In this document: positions 8,512 to 16,821 of the stretch, piece after piece
Layout of the letters: each line of letters begins with the position of its first letter
How positions within the stretch are numbered: the stretch's first letter is position 1
NCBI RefSeq assembly: GCF_002906575.1
Contig: NZ_CP026309.1
Coordinates: 496,001-560,000 of the forward strand
DNA: 64,000 nucleotides
From: Salinigranum rubrum
GTDB lineage: Archaea; Halobacteriota; Halobacteria; Halobacteriales; Haloferacaceae
Reading direction: 5' to 3'
Program-made: the position numbers and the translations under genes
The notes under the pieces: model-generated
Database searches by the model: none
Told to the model about the DNA's origin: nothing
What the model saw: only the letters and a program-made list of their open reading frames with translations

Positions 8512-8518
8512 CTTTAAG
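8512..8518 (+). promoter_or_regulatory. TATA box, CTTTAAG, between methyltransferase and HerA operon
   Basis: The near-palindromic CTTTAAG lies 25 bases upstream of the HerA ATG at 8543, the spacing expected for a leaderless archaeal transcript. Being nearly symmetric, it may also drive the methyltransferase leftward, which would coordinate the two genes. Confidence 0.5.
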
Positions 8519-8542
8519 TTGGGTGATTTACTTGACTCCGGT

Positions 8543-10684
8543 ATGACAGGCGTCCCCGCAAGTTTAATCTCGCTGGAAAATATGTCCGTTGAAAATCTTC
8601 TTGCGGATGGATTAAAAGTGGGTGGTGTCTTCTCGACTGGCTACGATGAGTGTGACGTTCTAACCAACGATTGGTGGACACAAGAAGCAGGCGGGCTGCC
8701 TAAACATTCATTACTAGTTGCTAAGCCGCTGTTGGAAGGGAGTAGGCTAGTTGATGATGACGAAGTGCACACTGGGCACCGACTTCCCTCGAAATCTACC
8801 GATTCTGAAGACGAGTCTCGGTCGAGTAACGAAGCTTCTCATGCACTCTTACTACGTGTGAAAGGCCCTGCGGACCTTCCTGATGAGGGACGGTTGACCT
8901 CGAACCGTCATGATGCTATTCGTCAAGCGATTACCGCAGAAAAAGATGGAGAGCCGACAGACGATGATTTCGTAGATGTACTAACTCGCCGTGAACTGCA
9001 GTATTCCGGTATCAGAGCGAACGTTCTAGGTACATTCTACTACACGGAGAACGAGGACGGGAATCGAGAACTAACGTTTGGTAGTGACGTTCAGACCTTT
9101 TTTTCAGCGGGACATTATGTAGTTCACAAGCCTGCTCCAGAAGCACTGGCTTGGATTGCTAGCTATCCGACTTCGGATAGCGACTCCCCGATAAAACTGG
9201 GCGAAGTCAAATACACCAGTACTCGGATTTATGATGACAGGACGCCCTCTCCGGTCTATATTGATATAGAGGATTTCATTGGATCAAAGACAGCAGTCTT
9301 TGGGATGACTCGAAAGGGGAAGTCTAACACGATGAAAATCCTTGCGGCGGCGATCGCAGCCGGAGAGGCATCCGTTGGACAACTTGTTTTCGACCCAAGT
9401 GGCGAGTACGCGTACGAGAATGACCAAGACGAGTGTGCACTTGGTGAATTGTACGACGGTGGTGTGTCGATATCTACCGTTTATAAGTTCAATCCTGCTG
9501 AAGGAGAAGACGATTACAAACCCCTTCGAAGCAATCTTTTAGACCGAAACAATCAGCAGATTGTACAGTCCTACGTGAGGAGTCTTCTGGTGGGTGAGAC
9601 TGCAGACTATGTTGGCAAGTTCCTTAGTACAAAAATACCAACCGAAAACGAGATTGACGATCTCGAAGGGGGGGAGAGAAATCGAGCCAAGTGGCTGCAG
9701 AGTGCGTACTACGCTGTTCTGTCCAAAGCGATCGGCGAAGATCGTCTCCCAGATAACTTCGAGCCTTTCTGGATCAAGGTCAATGATAATATCATCTCTC
9801 TAGTTAATGAGGCTGCGGATCTTGAGCATACAAAAATCAAAGGGAGTCTTCCACTGGGAAAATGGAACGGGGAGAACCAGATTGTTGACTTTTGGGAGGC
9901 TGTCGAAAAACGCCAAGACGATATAAACAAGGCATATAGAGATGAAGGAAATAATAAAGATTGGGTAGACGACGACTTAGCCAATGTGTTGGAGATGTTC
10001 AATACAGATGGCTCACAGTCTGGTTATGGCAAACTGACTGAACTTAGGCACTTCCATAATCCGGACTCAGAAGAAGATGTTGCTGCAGAGATATACGAGA
10101 AACTTGATCAGGGGGAGATGGTCGTCGTTGACATCTCCAACGGCCGTGAAGATCTTGTGGAAAGGGAGACGACTAGAATTGTCAATCACGTACGGTCTAA
10201 ATCGCGTGAACGATTTAGAAGCACTGAAAAAGAAGACCGAACACTTCCAGAAATTCAGATATATCTTGAAGAAGCCCACCGCCACTTCGAGAAGGAAGAA
10301 TATCGCGACGGTGAGTCAATGAGCCCGTACGTTGAGCTTGCGAAAGAGGGTGCAAAGTTCAATATTGGTATGACTTACGCAACTCAAGAAGTCTCCAGTA
10401 TTGATCGACGAGTGCTCTCAAATACATCCAACTGGATTGTGACCCATCTCAACAGCGATCGGGAAATCAAACGACTTGCAGAATATTATAACTTTGAAGA
10501 TTTCAAATCATCGCTGAAAAATGTAGAAGAAAAAGGGTTTGTTCGGCTCAAGACCTCCTCTGGTGAGTATATTGTCCCATTGCAGGTTGACTTATTTGAC
10601 CGTGAGTGGATCACAACAAACACAGCTTACAGCATTCAAAAGAGAGAGGAAGGTGATGACGATGTGGAGTCCGGGAGCGAATAA
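8543..10684 (+). CDS. HerA-like hexameric DNA translocase ATPase
   Basis: The protein (about 713 residues) has the HerA/FtsK-superfamily layout. A variable N-terminal barrel-like region comes first. A Walker A variant GMTRKGKSNT lies at about 254-263. A Walker B IYLEEAH lies at about 573-579. The C-terminal half includes SSIDRRVLSNTSNWIVTHL, typical of HerA. HerA ring motors pump DNA and load the NurA nuclease. Here NurA follows with a TAATG overlap, while Mre11-Rad50 is absent. The ATG at 8543 fits a leaderless start behind the TATA box; a TTG 24 bases upstream is unlikely. Lower-GC codon use than the flanking chromosome points to transfer. Confidence 0.85.
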   Translation: MTGVPASLISLENMSVENLLADGLKVGGVFSTGYDECDVLTNDWWTQEAGGLPKHSLLVAKPLLEGSRLVDDDEVHTGHRLPSKSTDSEDESRSSNEASHALLLRVKGPADLPDEGRLTSNRHDAIRQAITAEKDGEPTDDDFVDVLTRRELQYSGIRANVLGTFYYTENEDGNRELTFGSDVQTFFSAGHYVVHKPAPEALAWIASYPTSDSDSPIKLGEVKYTSTRIYDDRTPSPVYIDIEDFIGSKTAVFGMTRKGKSNTMKILAAAIAAGEASVGQLVFDPSGEYAYENDQDECALGELYDGGVSISTVYKFNPAEGEDDYKPLRSNLLDRNNQQIVQSYVRSLLVGETADYVGKFLSTKIPTENEIDDLEGGERNRAKWLQSAYYAVLSKAIGEDRLPDNFEPFWIKVNDNIISLVNEAADLEHTKIKGSLPLGKWNGENQIVDFWEAVEKRQDDINKAYRDEGNNKDWVDDDLANVLEMFNTDGSQSGYGKLTELRHFHNPDSEEDVAAEIYEKLDQGEMVVVDISNGREDLVERETTRIVNHVRSKSRERFRSTEKEDRTLPEIQIYLEEAHRHFEKEEYRDGESMSPYVELAKEGAKFNIGMTYATQEVSSIDRRVLSNTSNWIVTHLNSDREIKRLAEYYNFEDFKSSLKNVEEKGFVRLKTSSGEYIVPLQVDLFDREWITTNTAYSIQKREEGDDDVESGSE

Positions 10685-12057
10685 TGGCATACGATGATGA
10701 ACCACCTAACAGTATTGGGCAGGTTGACGTAGCGAAGGACTCAGATATAGCTCAGCAACTAAGCGAACTTAGGTTTAATCCCCCATCAGACGAAGAACTG
10801 TTATCTTGGGAAACACTTTCAATGGGGAATCTTCCAGGGGCATCTGATTTAGGCCCTCCGTTTGAGACGGTTTTCAGTGTAGATGGTTCTCGTGTTGAGG
10901 TCCTTGTTGGTGACAGAAGACGGAACAAGCGAGTCGGATTCATCAATATTGCTCTGAGCGAGTTAGACATGACTGCTCTACAGGGACAAGAAAAACGCGC
11001 CTATGTGAACCCTGTAGAGGTAGAACATCTAGGAAAGAATCGCCATATCCGGATGGTACTTCCGAGCAGTAATACGCTATTTGAGTGTGGAACGACTCAC
11101 GAAAGTTGGAGGCGAATGACCTATCGAAACTTCCGCCAGACCGCTCTACTTGGTCAATCATTGTTCGATATGTACTACACACTTTTGGAGCGTTCCGGTC
11201 GTCTCAGTAGGAACAACCGACTTAGATTAGAAATCTGTCCGGCTCAAGATTGCACCCATGAGCAGTTGTTCGTCAATTCAACACGTCCAGATAGCTGTCC
11301 TGAATGTGGCACGGTTACATACCCTACGGATGCTCTTCGCGTGCACGAACGCGTTACTGGTTCGCAGTCGAATGTTGCCGCGCTCAATGTCCTCATGGGA
11401 ATCATTGAACACATGGTACTTCTTCGGGCTTGTCAGTACCTCTATGAGACTGAACCTGAGCGCCTCGAGACAACCGCATTCATCAAAGACGGTCCTCTAG
11501 CCCAGTTCGACACCGCTGCTTGGATTCACGAACCCATTCTTCACGTCATCAATGATGTTCAAACGTTTCTGTCACAGGCTGAAAGAGCACCTCTCGTATA
11601 TGCTGGAATCCACAAAACAGGAGAGTTCGTCGCATTCGGACAAGGGATACGCGATGATCTTGGTGGACCTTGCGTGCTTCCCTTCAATAATGAGTCAATA
11701 TACGAATACGTGATGCCGGGGGATAGAAGCAAGGACTACGGATACAAGACGTACTACGGCAAGAATTTTCTCTTCAAATCAGCAAAGGGGACTGATAGTG
11801 GGCACTGCATCCCGTTCCTGATACCCCGCCGATATGAGGCCGGTGTCAAAAATGGAGACATTGTTCAGAACCCTGAAGCATATCCCGAGTTAGCTCGAAC
11901 AGTAACGATAATCGAACAGTTAAGAACAATCCAGTACCCTGACGCACTTATTCCGCTCGTCTTAGCACATAGTGCAGCGTCTCTGCCCGAAGATCTCAGT
12001 CGCAAAGTCTTAGGTAAACTAACTGAACTGGTGGCCGGAGAGAGCGAGGAAGAGTAA
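10684..12057 (+). CDS. NurA-domain nuclease with zinc-knuckle insert
   Basis: The 457-residue protein shows NurA motifs: FSVDGSR near residues 65-70 (metal-binding Asp67), IKDGPL in the middle, and HCIPFLIPRR near the C-terminus. It carries a cysteine cluster at about C185, C190, C205 and C208 that could bind zinc and is unusual for housekeeping NurA. NurA is a 5'-3' resection nuclease that works with HerA. The start overlaps the HerA stop (TAATG), so the pair is translated together. The gene shares the low-GC composition of the module. Confidence 0.75.
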   Translation: MAYDDEPPNSIGQVDVAKDSDIAQQLSELRFNPPSDEELLSWETLSMGNLPGASDLGPPFETVFSVDGSRVEVLVGDRRRNKRVGFINIALSELDMTALQGQEKRAYVNPVEVEHLGKNRHIRMVLPSSNTLFECGTTHESWRRMTYRNFRQTALLGQSLFDMYYTLLERSGRLSRNNRLRLEICPAQDCTHEQLFVNSTRPDSCPECGTVTYPTDALRVHERVTGSQSNVAALNVLMGIIEHMVLLRACQYLYETEPERLETTAFIKDGPLAQFDTAAWIHEPILHVINDVQTFLSQAERAPLVYAGIHKTGEFVAFGQGIRDDLGGPCVLPFNNESIYEYVMPGDRSKDYGYKTYYGKNFLFKSAKGTDSGHCIPFLIPRRYEAGVKNGDIVQNPEAYPELARTVTIIEQLRTIQYPDALIPLVLAHSAASLPEDLSRKVLGKLTELVAGESEEE

Positions 12058-12114
12058 TAGTTACAATGTATGAGCGTTTACAAATGAATAGGAGTAGTCC
12101 ATTGAGGATTGACT

Positions 12115-13254
12115 ATGTCTGAAGAACAGCGCCTACTTCAGCGCATTGATGAGGCGCTTGAGGACGCTGTAAAGTCACTCAATCTAAATTGGAGTAAGGC
12201 AACACGTATCAAGCGACAAAAGTACACTGAGCAGGCTATAGAGCACTTTTCATCTGACGACGATACCTACGAAGCACCAGTTACTCGGAGTTGGTTCAAA
12301 TACGGGGGAACACAATCTCAAGCACCATCTGGTTCGGACCGCCTTGACTTTCCCGAGCCCGAAACACCTGAATCACTCTCTGGTCCGACTCTCGATGATT
12401 ATGATGATGGTGAAGAAGCTCACCCAGAAACAAAACCTGATCGATCAGAAGTATCTAGTCAAGGATCTCCACGAAAGGACCCGATCTTTGAAGTCTCCGA
12501 AAATGACTTCATGATGTTCTTTATTGACCGAGCAGATGCACCTCCACTAGACCGGGTACACTGGGAAATGAAGGACTTGGAGTTCTTGAAAGAGTATTAC
12601 GAAGAGAATGCTCCTCCGGGACTGAAAGAACTTTATCTTGCAAATGTAGAACTACGGCAAGTTCTCCGAGATGCTCGAGATGATCTCAAAGAGATACATG
12701 AAAACAGAGCGACGCTCTATACTGAGGGACATCACGCTGTACCGAACCTAAAAGAAAAACAGTACTATGAGCGGGCTGGTCAAGCAGCTGTTCAGCTTCG
12801 ACTCGCCATGCGTAAACACGAGGAACTCTTTGACGCCTCAATTGGTCCAGTGTCGGAGTGTACTGATTTGATCGAAAATGTACTGATGCAACTACAGATG
12901 CTTCCTCCGACGGAAATAGTGCCTCCACATTCACGCATCGTACAAGAACTGAGCGACTTCTATGACTCTACTGTATGGCTACTTCCTGCTTATGAAATGT
13001 CCGAGCATACCGCAGAAGGGCCGCACAAAGAGGTTTTAAAACAAATTGCCGATGCTAATTACAACACGATTCTCAGCGGGCGCAATGACGATGACCCCGG
13101 TAAGTTTGAGGAAGAGATTGATCAAATTCGACGAGAATGTGCATCGTACAATTTGCTCCCACGACCTAGTGACTTCCCATCAGAAAGTCATGAGAACTCT
13201 CAAGATATAGATGAAATGATGAATATCATCGACTCCCCTGACACTGATGAGTGA
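12115..13254 (+). CDS. Uncharacterised protein of the HerA-NurA module
   Basis: The 379-residue, acidic, apparently soluble protein has a helical N-terminal 40 residues, a Pro/Ser/Asp-rich linker (about 60-125) and a long helical C-terminal domain with coiled-coil potential (about 135-270). I recognise no catalytic motif or family. It lies 57 bases after NurA and overlaps the following PIN gene (ATGAGTGA), so it is part of the operon. It may be a sensor, adaptor or regulator of the nucleases, but that is inference. I chose the ATG at 12115 over the in-frame TTG two codons earlier. Confidence 0.7.
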   Translation: MSEEQRLLQRIDEALEDAVKSLNLNWSKATRIKRQKYTEQAIEHFSSDDDTYEAPVTRSWFKYGGTQSQAPSGSDRLDFPEPETPESLSGPTLDDYDDGEEAHPETKPDRSEVSSQGSPRKDPIFEVSENDFMMFFIDRADAPPLDRVHWEMKDLEFLKEYYEENAPPGLKELYLANVELRQVLRDARDDLKEIHENRATLYTEGHHAVPNLKEKQYYERAGQAAVQLRLAMRKHEELFDASIGPVSECTDLIENVLMQLQMLPPTEIVPPHSRIVQELSDFYDSTVWLLPAYEMSEHTAEGPHKEVLKQIADANYNTILSGRNDDDPGKFEEEIDQIRRECASYNLLPRPSDFPSESHENSQDIDEMMNIIDSPDTDE

Positions 13255-14014
13255 AGCAGCATCACCGATAAACGTGAGTGCGACCTTCACGGACACTTCT
13301 GTACTCTACGATTATTCGAAAGATGAAACAGAAGAGGCAGCGATTTTCTTTGACGAGTACACTAACCTCAAGAAATACACAAGTGATTTTGGATATCGTG
13401 AATACAAGCGAGTCGCTCAGCGGAGAGCAAAAGCATATGCTGCATGGGAAGAAAGTGTTTCTGACGGAAACAGTTCTATCGGTGACTACCAGTTCGATAC
13501 TCCCTCAAATCTCACCTCTAACGACAGAAGATCGTTGAATGACTTTCAAAGACAACTTGTTCAAGAACATGGTGATATCGAGGCTCTCCGGCTAGTTCGT
13601 GAGCGTTTACGCCAGTACGAGAGCGGGGTCGACCGGTTGTTTGGAAACGCTAACAGTGAGCCACTGGTTGAGAGACTGAATATTAACTATGACGTTAACC
13701 TCTACCGAGCACTTCAGATGGATATTAGTAACACATCTGATTGCAAGTTGCTTGCACAAGCCGCGAAATGGTATGCAACTGGGGGCGATGACGCTTTTGT
13801 AACTTCTGACAAAAATGATTTCGGGGACGAGGCTGAACCTACTGACGAGGATACTACCTCAACTGGTGGCCTTCCAGCTACTCTTGAAGAATTAACATCT
13901 GATCCGATATCGTTACAACAGAATATCAACCAGCACGTCAGTAGGGAATACTCAAATATTAATGGGCTATCTATTTATCAATTGAATAACTTTGTCGAGA
14001 GATACTCTCCGTAA
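13247..14014 (+). CDS. PIN-like nuclease domain protein of the HerA-NurA module
   Basis: Near the N-terminus ATFTDTSVLYDYSKD matches the first PIN motif (DTSVL). DAFVTSDKNDF in the last third matches the distal PIN motif (T-S/D-D near the metal site). The middle is helical and includes many acidic residues. PIN domains are metal-dependent RNases or DNases. Its ATG overlaps the stop of the unknown gene, making it the last gene of the operon. The PIN assignment rests on these two motifs only; a fold prediction would settle it. Confidence 0.6.
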   Translation: MSEAASPINVSATFTDTSVLYDYSKDETEEAAIFFDEYTNLKKYTSDFGYREYKRVAQRRAKAYAAWEESVSDGNSSIGDYQFDTPSNLTSNDRRSLNDFQRQLVQEHGDIEALRLVRERLRQYESGVDRLFGNANSEPLVERLNINYDVNLYRALQMDISNTSDCKLLAQAAKWYATGGDDAFVTSDKNDFGDEAEPTDEDTTSTGGLPATLEELTSDPISLQQNINQHVSREYSNINGLSIYQLNNFVERYSP

Positions 14015-14117
14015 TCAGTAGGGTACTCACTTCTACCCGTATTTACTTAAAGTCATAAAATCCAGATTGGATTGGTCGCGAGCAGAGCCACAACCTCAAT
14101 ACAAATCTATTGAGTTC

Positions 14118-14456
14118 CTATATTCCAAAGCCCACCCACCAACCCGGCCTCACCTTATCGGGTGGCCGCGTTCCCGGCGTTGGCCTGTCGAGATTGGCGT
14201 CAACCTCTCCTTCTAAATACAGCATTCCCCACACCGAGATCTCGAACATCTCCACGCCGGGTTCGTCGAGGAACGGCTCAATCAGCCCAGCTTCACACAA
14301 TACCCGACACCGCTCGTGAATCCGAGCCTCCGAGCCACCCACACGAAGATCCCGAGCCATCTGTGACGGCCACGAGAGACCCTCCCGAGCGAGCTTCTCA
14401 AGAATTCGGTCGTCGAGCAGTTGCATCCACTGGCCTGTCCGTCGTATCTTTCCCAT
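14118..14456 (-). CDS. phiH1-repressor-like winged-helix regulator
   Basis: The 112-residue protein begins with MGKIRRTGQWMQLLDDRILE and has a winged-helix DNA-binding domain (about residues 10-85). This is the pattern of the haloarchaeal phiH1 repressor-like family common on proviruses. A Pro/Gly/Arg-rich tail follows. It sits only 5 bases after the second winged-helix gene, so the two are probably one operon controlling element genes such as the integrase. Confidence 0.75.
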   Translation of the reverse strand: MGKIRRTGQWMQLLDDRILEKLAREGLSWPSQMARDLRVGGSEARIHERCRVLCEAGLIEPFLDEPGVEMFEISVWGMLYLEGEVDANLDRPTPGTRPPDKVRPGWWVGFGI

Positions 14457-14461
14457 CTATA

Positions 14462-14749
14462 TTACGCTGAAGCAGCCCCGTTTTCTTCTTCCGTGTCGGA
14501 CAACTCTTCTGCGTTCAAATCACCTGTGAGATATTCCTCGCCGGTTGGGGTAATGACGTAGACTCCGTTTCCAAGGTGCTGTAGCATTCCTTTCTCTTTC
14601 AGCCGCCTTAGGCGTCGAGAAATTTGGGATCGAGATATCTGAAAGAACCCTGACTTTTCCAATTCACCTGGGCTCCCTGACCCGTTCTCCTCGATAAATT
14701 CGAGGATTCGGTCATCCCAAATCGTCATCCAGGACCCGGATCTCCTCAT
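14462..14749 (-). CDS. phiH1-repressor-like winged-helix regulator
   Basis: The 95-residue protein (SWMTIWDDRILEFIEENG...) has the same winged-helix domain as its neighbour and an acidic tail ending EEENGAASA. Two copies in tandem suggest a dedicated repressor pair for lysogeny-like or excision control. The spacer upstream (14750-14963) contains ATGCA-type half sites (near 14755-14770 and 14803-14810) and separates it from the divergent zinc-ribbon/integrase operon. Confidence 0.75.
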   Translation of the reverse strand: MRRSGSWMTIWDDRILEFIEENGSGSPGELEKSGFFQISRSQISRRLRRLKEKGMLQHLGNGVYVITPTGEEYLTGDLNAEELSDTEEENGAASA

Positions 14750-14913
14750 CGTTATTGCATCTGTGCATCACCATCTCCTATTTGTACTGGTTGTTGTGTC
14801 CATGCACCATTCACAACTTATTTAGCTTGACCACAGCATTTATGCAAAGACAGTGTATCGGTGTGATTACGGGACCGAGTGAGATACCGTCGGCTACTGT
14901 TGATATCGTAGGT

Positions 14914-14946
14914 CCCGCGGGCGTCGCTGGTACCGACGTCCGCGGG
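14914..14946. repeat. Long inverted repeat upstream of the integrase operon
   Basis: Arms CCCGCGGGCGTCG (14914-14926) and CGACGTCCGCGGG (14934-14946) pair over 13 positions with a single T/C difference and a 7-base loop. A GGTCCCGC repeat occurs at 14911-14918 and 14948-14955. The site lies just before the zinc-ribbon gene and could be an operator, a recombination-accessory site or an RNA hairpin. Confidence 0.5.
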
Positions 14947-14963
14947 TGGTCCCGCCCAGAACG

Positions 14964-15383
14964 ATGAGCGAAACTACTAGCACGGGGCTTGGGCCCCGCA
15001 CAGAGTCGGACGTAGCGCTCTCTCAAAAGAACCCCGGACCAGCCTCTTGTGAAGCCTGTAGTGACCGCAACGCCGTCGGCTTCAACGCACAAACACGAAA
15101 GCACGTCTGTCGACAATGCGCGCGACTCCGCGCGGACGGTGGGCTCGACTTCGAAGGACTCGCCGCCCTCGAACGGCAGGCAGACGCGCTAGAGCGACTC
15201 ACTGACGAGATGGAGCACCAGAACGCGGTGCTCGCTGAACTCGCGCACGCGGTACACCAGGTGGCCGTGAACGCCGACGAGCACGCACACCCAGACGAGA
15301 AACGTAGTCGCGTTCCGTCGTACCGTGGGCTCCACGGTCGAATCGACGATCAGCGGTTCACTCGCGAAGAGGGCTACAGATGA
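14964..15383 (+). CDS. Zinc-ribbon protein coupled to the integrase
   Basis: The 139-residue protein has a C29-x2-C32...C49-x2-C52 zinc ribbon followed by a coiled-coil segment (about 62-105). Its stop overlaps the integrase ATG (ATGA), so it is made together with the recombinase. SNJ2-type pleolipovirus integrases are known to be accompanied by small helper genes; a similar accessory role here is plausible. I chose ATG 14964 over one 18 bases upstream. Confidence 0.65.
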   Translation: MSETTSTGLGPRTESDVALSQKNPGPASCEACSDRNAVGFNAQTRKHVCRQCARLRADGGLDFEGLAALERQADALERLTDEMEHQNAVLAELAHAVHQVAVNADEHAHPDEKRSRVPSYRGLHGRIDDQRFTREEGYR

Positions 15384-16423
15384 GCGGCGATCTCGTTCCA
15401 CTGGCACCCGCAGAGGGACGTCGGATGTATCTTGACGCGAAGCAGGACGAGCTAGCTGCCGAGACGATCGAGGGCCAGAGCTACCGACTCGCTGCGTTCG
15501 TCGCGTGGTGTGAGGAAAACGAAATAGAGAATCTTGGTGAACTCCGTGGACGGGATCTCTACGCGTATCGAATCTGGCGACGCGAAGGAAATTACGCGGC
15601 AGATGAAGACGAAGACCCGGAGCCCCTAGCGCCTTCGACGCTGAGAGGGCAGTTGGCCACGCTTCGGGCATTCCTCCGATTTTGCGCGACTATCGACGCG
15701 GTTCCGGCTGGACTCGCTGATGACGTTCCACTCCCGACCGTTTCAGATGGTGACGACGTGAGTGACTCGACGCTCCATCCAGCACGTGCCGAACCGATTC
15801 TGGACTACCTGGGTCGGTATCACTACGCGAGTCGTCGACATGCGGAAATCCTATTGGCGTGGCACACCGGGTGTCGCATCTCGGGGCTTCGCGCGCTCGA
15901 TCTCCGTGACCTCTCCCTCGAGGGTGAGACACCGACTATCGAGTTCGTCCACCGACCGGACACCGGGACGTCGCTGAAGAACGGGACTAGTGGCGAGCGC
16001 GTGAACGTGATTTCTCGACGTATGGCGTCGGTCTTGTCCGATTGGATCGATGGGCCGAGACCTCGAGTAAAAGACGAGTACGACCGTCACCCGCTCTTCA
16101 CGACCAAACACGGCCGTGTCCACAAGGGCACTCTTCGCACCGACGCGTACGTGGTCACTCGCCCGTGCTGGTACGGCGAGGAGTGCCCACACGACCGCGA
16201 CCCCGAGACGTGTGAGGCGACGACTGTCCGAAAGGCGAGTGAGTGTCCGTCGAGTCGATCTCCCCACGATTTCCGGTCGGGTCGTGTGACGGCCTATCGG
16301 AGCGACAACGTTCCCCGCCGCGTCGTTGGTGACCGTCTCGACGCGAGTGAGGACGTCTTGGACAAGCATTACGACCGGAGAAACGCTCGACAGAGAGCTA
16401 TTCAGCGCCAGCAGTTCCTATGA
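15380..16423 (+). CDS. Tyrosine recombinase/integrase of the element
   Basis: The 347-residue protein has an N-terminal SAM-like core-binding domain (about 15-110) and the catalytic domain. Catalytic residues visible are R166 (TGCRISGL), probable K200, H296 and R299 (SPHDFR), and the nucleophile Y331 (KHYDRR). A cysteine-rich insert (C263, C269, C278, C289) resembles zinc-binding inserts in other haloarchaeal integrases. It would integrate or excise the element; SNJ2-type relatives use tRNA genes, but no tRNA is visible here. It is the last large gene before chromosomal genes, so the right attachment site is probably nearby. Confidence 0.85.
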   Translation: MSGDLVPLAPAEGRRMYLDAKQDELAAETIEGQSYRLAAFVAWCEENEIENLGELRGRDLYAYRIWRREGNYAADEDEDPEPLAPSTLRGQLATLRAFLRFCATIDAVPAGLADDVPLPTVSDGDDVSDSTLHPARAEPILDYLGRYHYASRRHAEILLAWHTGCRISGLRALDLRDLSLEGETPTIEFVHRPDTGTSLKNGTSGERVNVISRRMASVLSDWIDGPRPRVKDEYDRHPLFTTKHGRVHKGTLRTDAYVVTRPCWYGEECPHDRDPETCEATTVRKASECPSSRSPHDFRSGRVTAYRSDNVPRRVVGDRLDASEDVLDKHYDRRNARQRAIQRQQFL

Positions 16424-16512
16424 CACCGATGACGGACTACCGTACGGAGAGAGAATCGTATCGGCCTGTCCCCATAGGGCCCATGATTCCTGCGAACGTC
16501 AGCGAGCGGTGA
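16420..16512 (+). CDS. Tiny ORF (30 aa) overlapping the integrase stop
   Basis: An ATG at 16420 overlaps the integrase stop (ATGA) and encodes MTPMTDYRTERESYRPVPIG... before a TGA. The same frame stays open after that TGA to about 16692 and reads like coding sequence (for example SIQPEAERAKADDTKTLAHE). The unit may therefore be a roughly 90-codon gene with an in-frame stop. It could be a third small gene of the integrase operon or a decayed remnant. Confidence 0.35.
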   Translation: MTPMTDYRTERESYRPVPIGPMIPANVSER

Positions 16513-16821
16513 AATCTGTACCGCGGCGCGGTTCGAAGGTCCATACAGCCGGAAGCGGAACGGGCAAAGGCCGACGACACCAAGACCCTCGCGCATGAGC
16601 GGCGTTCCCGCGGGAGTGCTGACCGCTTCGGCGACGACTGCGACCTCGCTGACCACGACTGCCGGCGGTTCTCGGGCAGTCGCCCCGTTCGGTGACTCCC
16701 CGCCCCGGACCTCGCCTCGCACGTTCGTGAGGCGAGTCGCCAGTCCCCTCTCGACGGACCGAGCGGAACGCTCGATGACGAGACCGGCCGTGTCGCCGTC
16801 GACGGGGACGCCAGCCAACGC
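16513..16821. other. Element/chromosome junction region, no intact gene
   Basis: The stretch keeps long open frames because of high GC, with a coding-like continuation of the preceding small ORF up to a TGA near 16690. No intact gene, tRNA or clear attachment repeat is visible. The right end of the element probably lies between here and 16822. Confidence 0.4.

Noticed and set aside
16535-16560. GGTTCGAA resembling a tRNA T-loop, possible attachment tRNA
   Set aside because: Flanking bases do not form a T-arm or acceptor stem; no tRNA can be folded.
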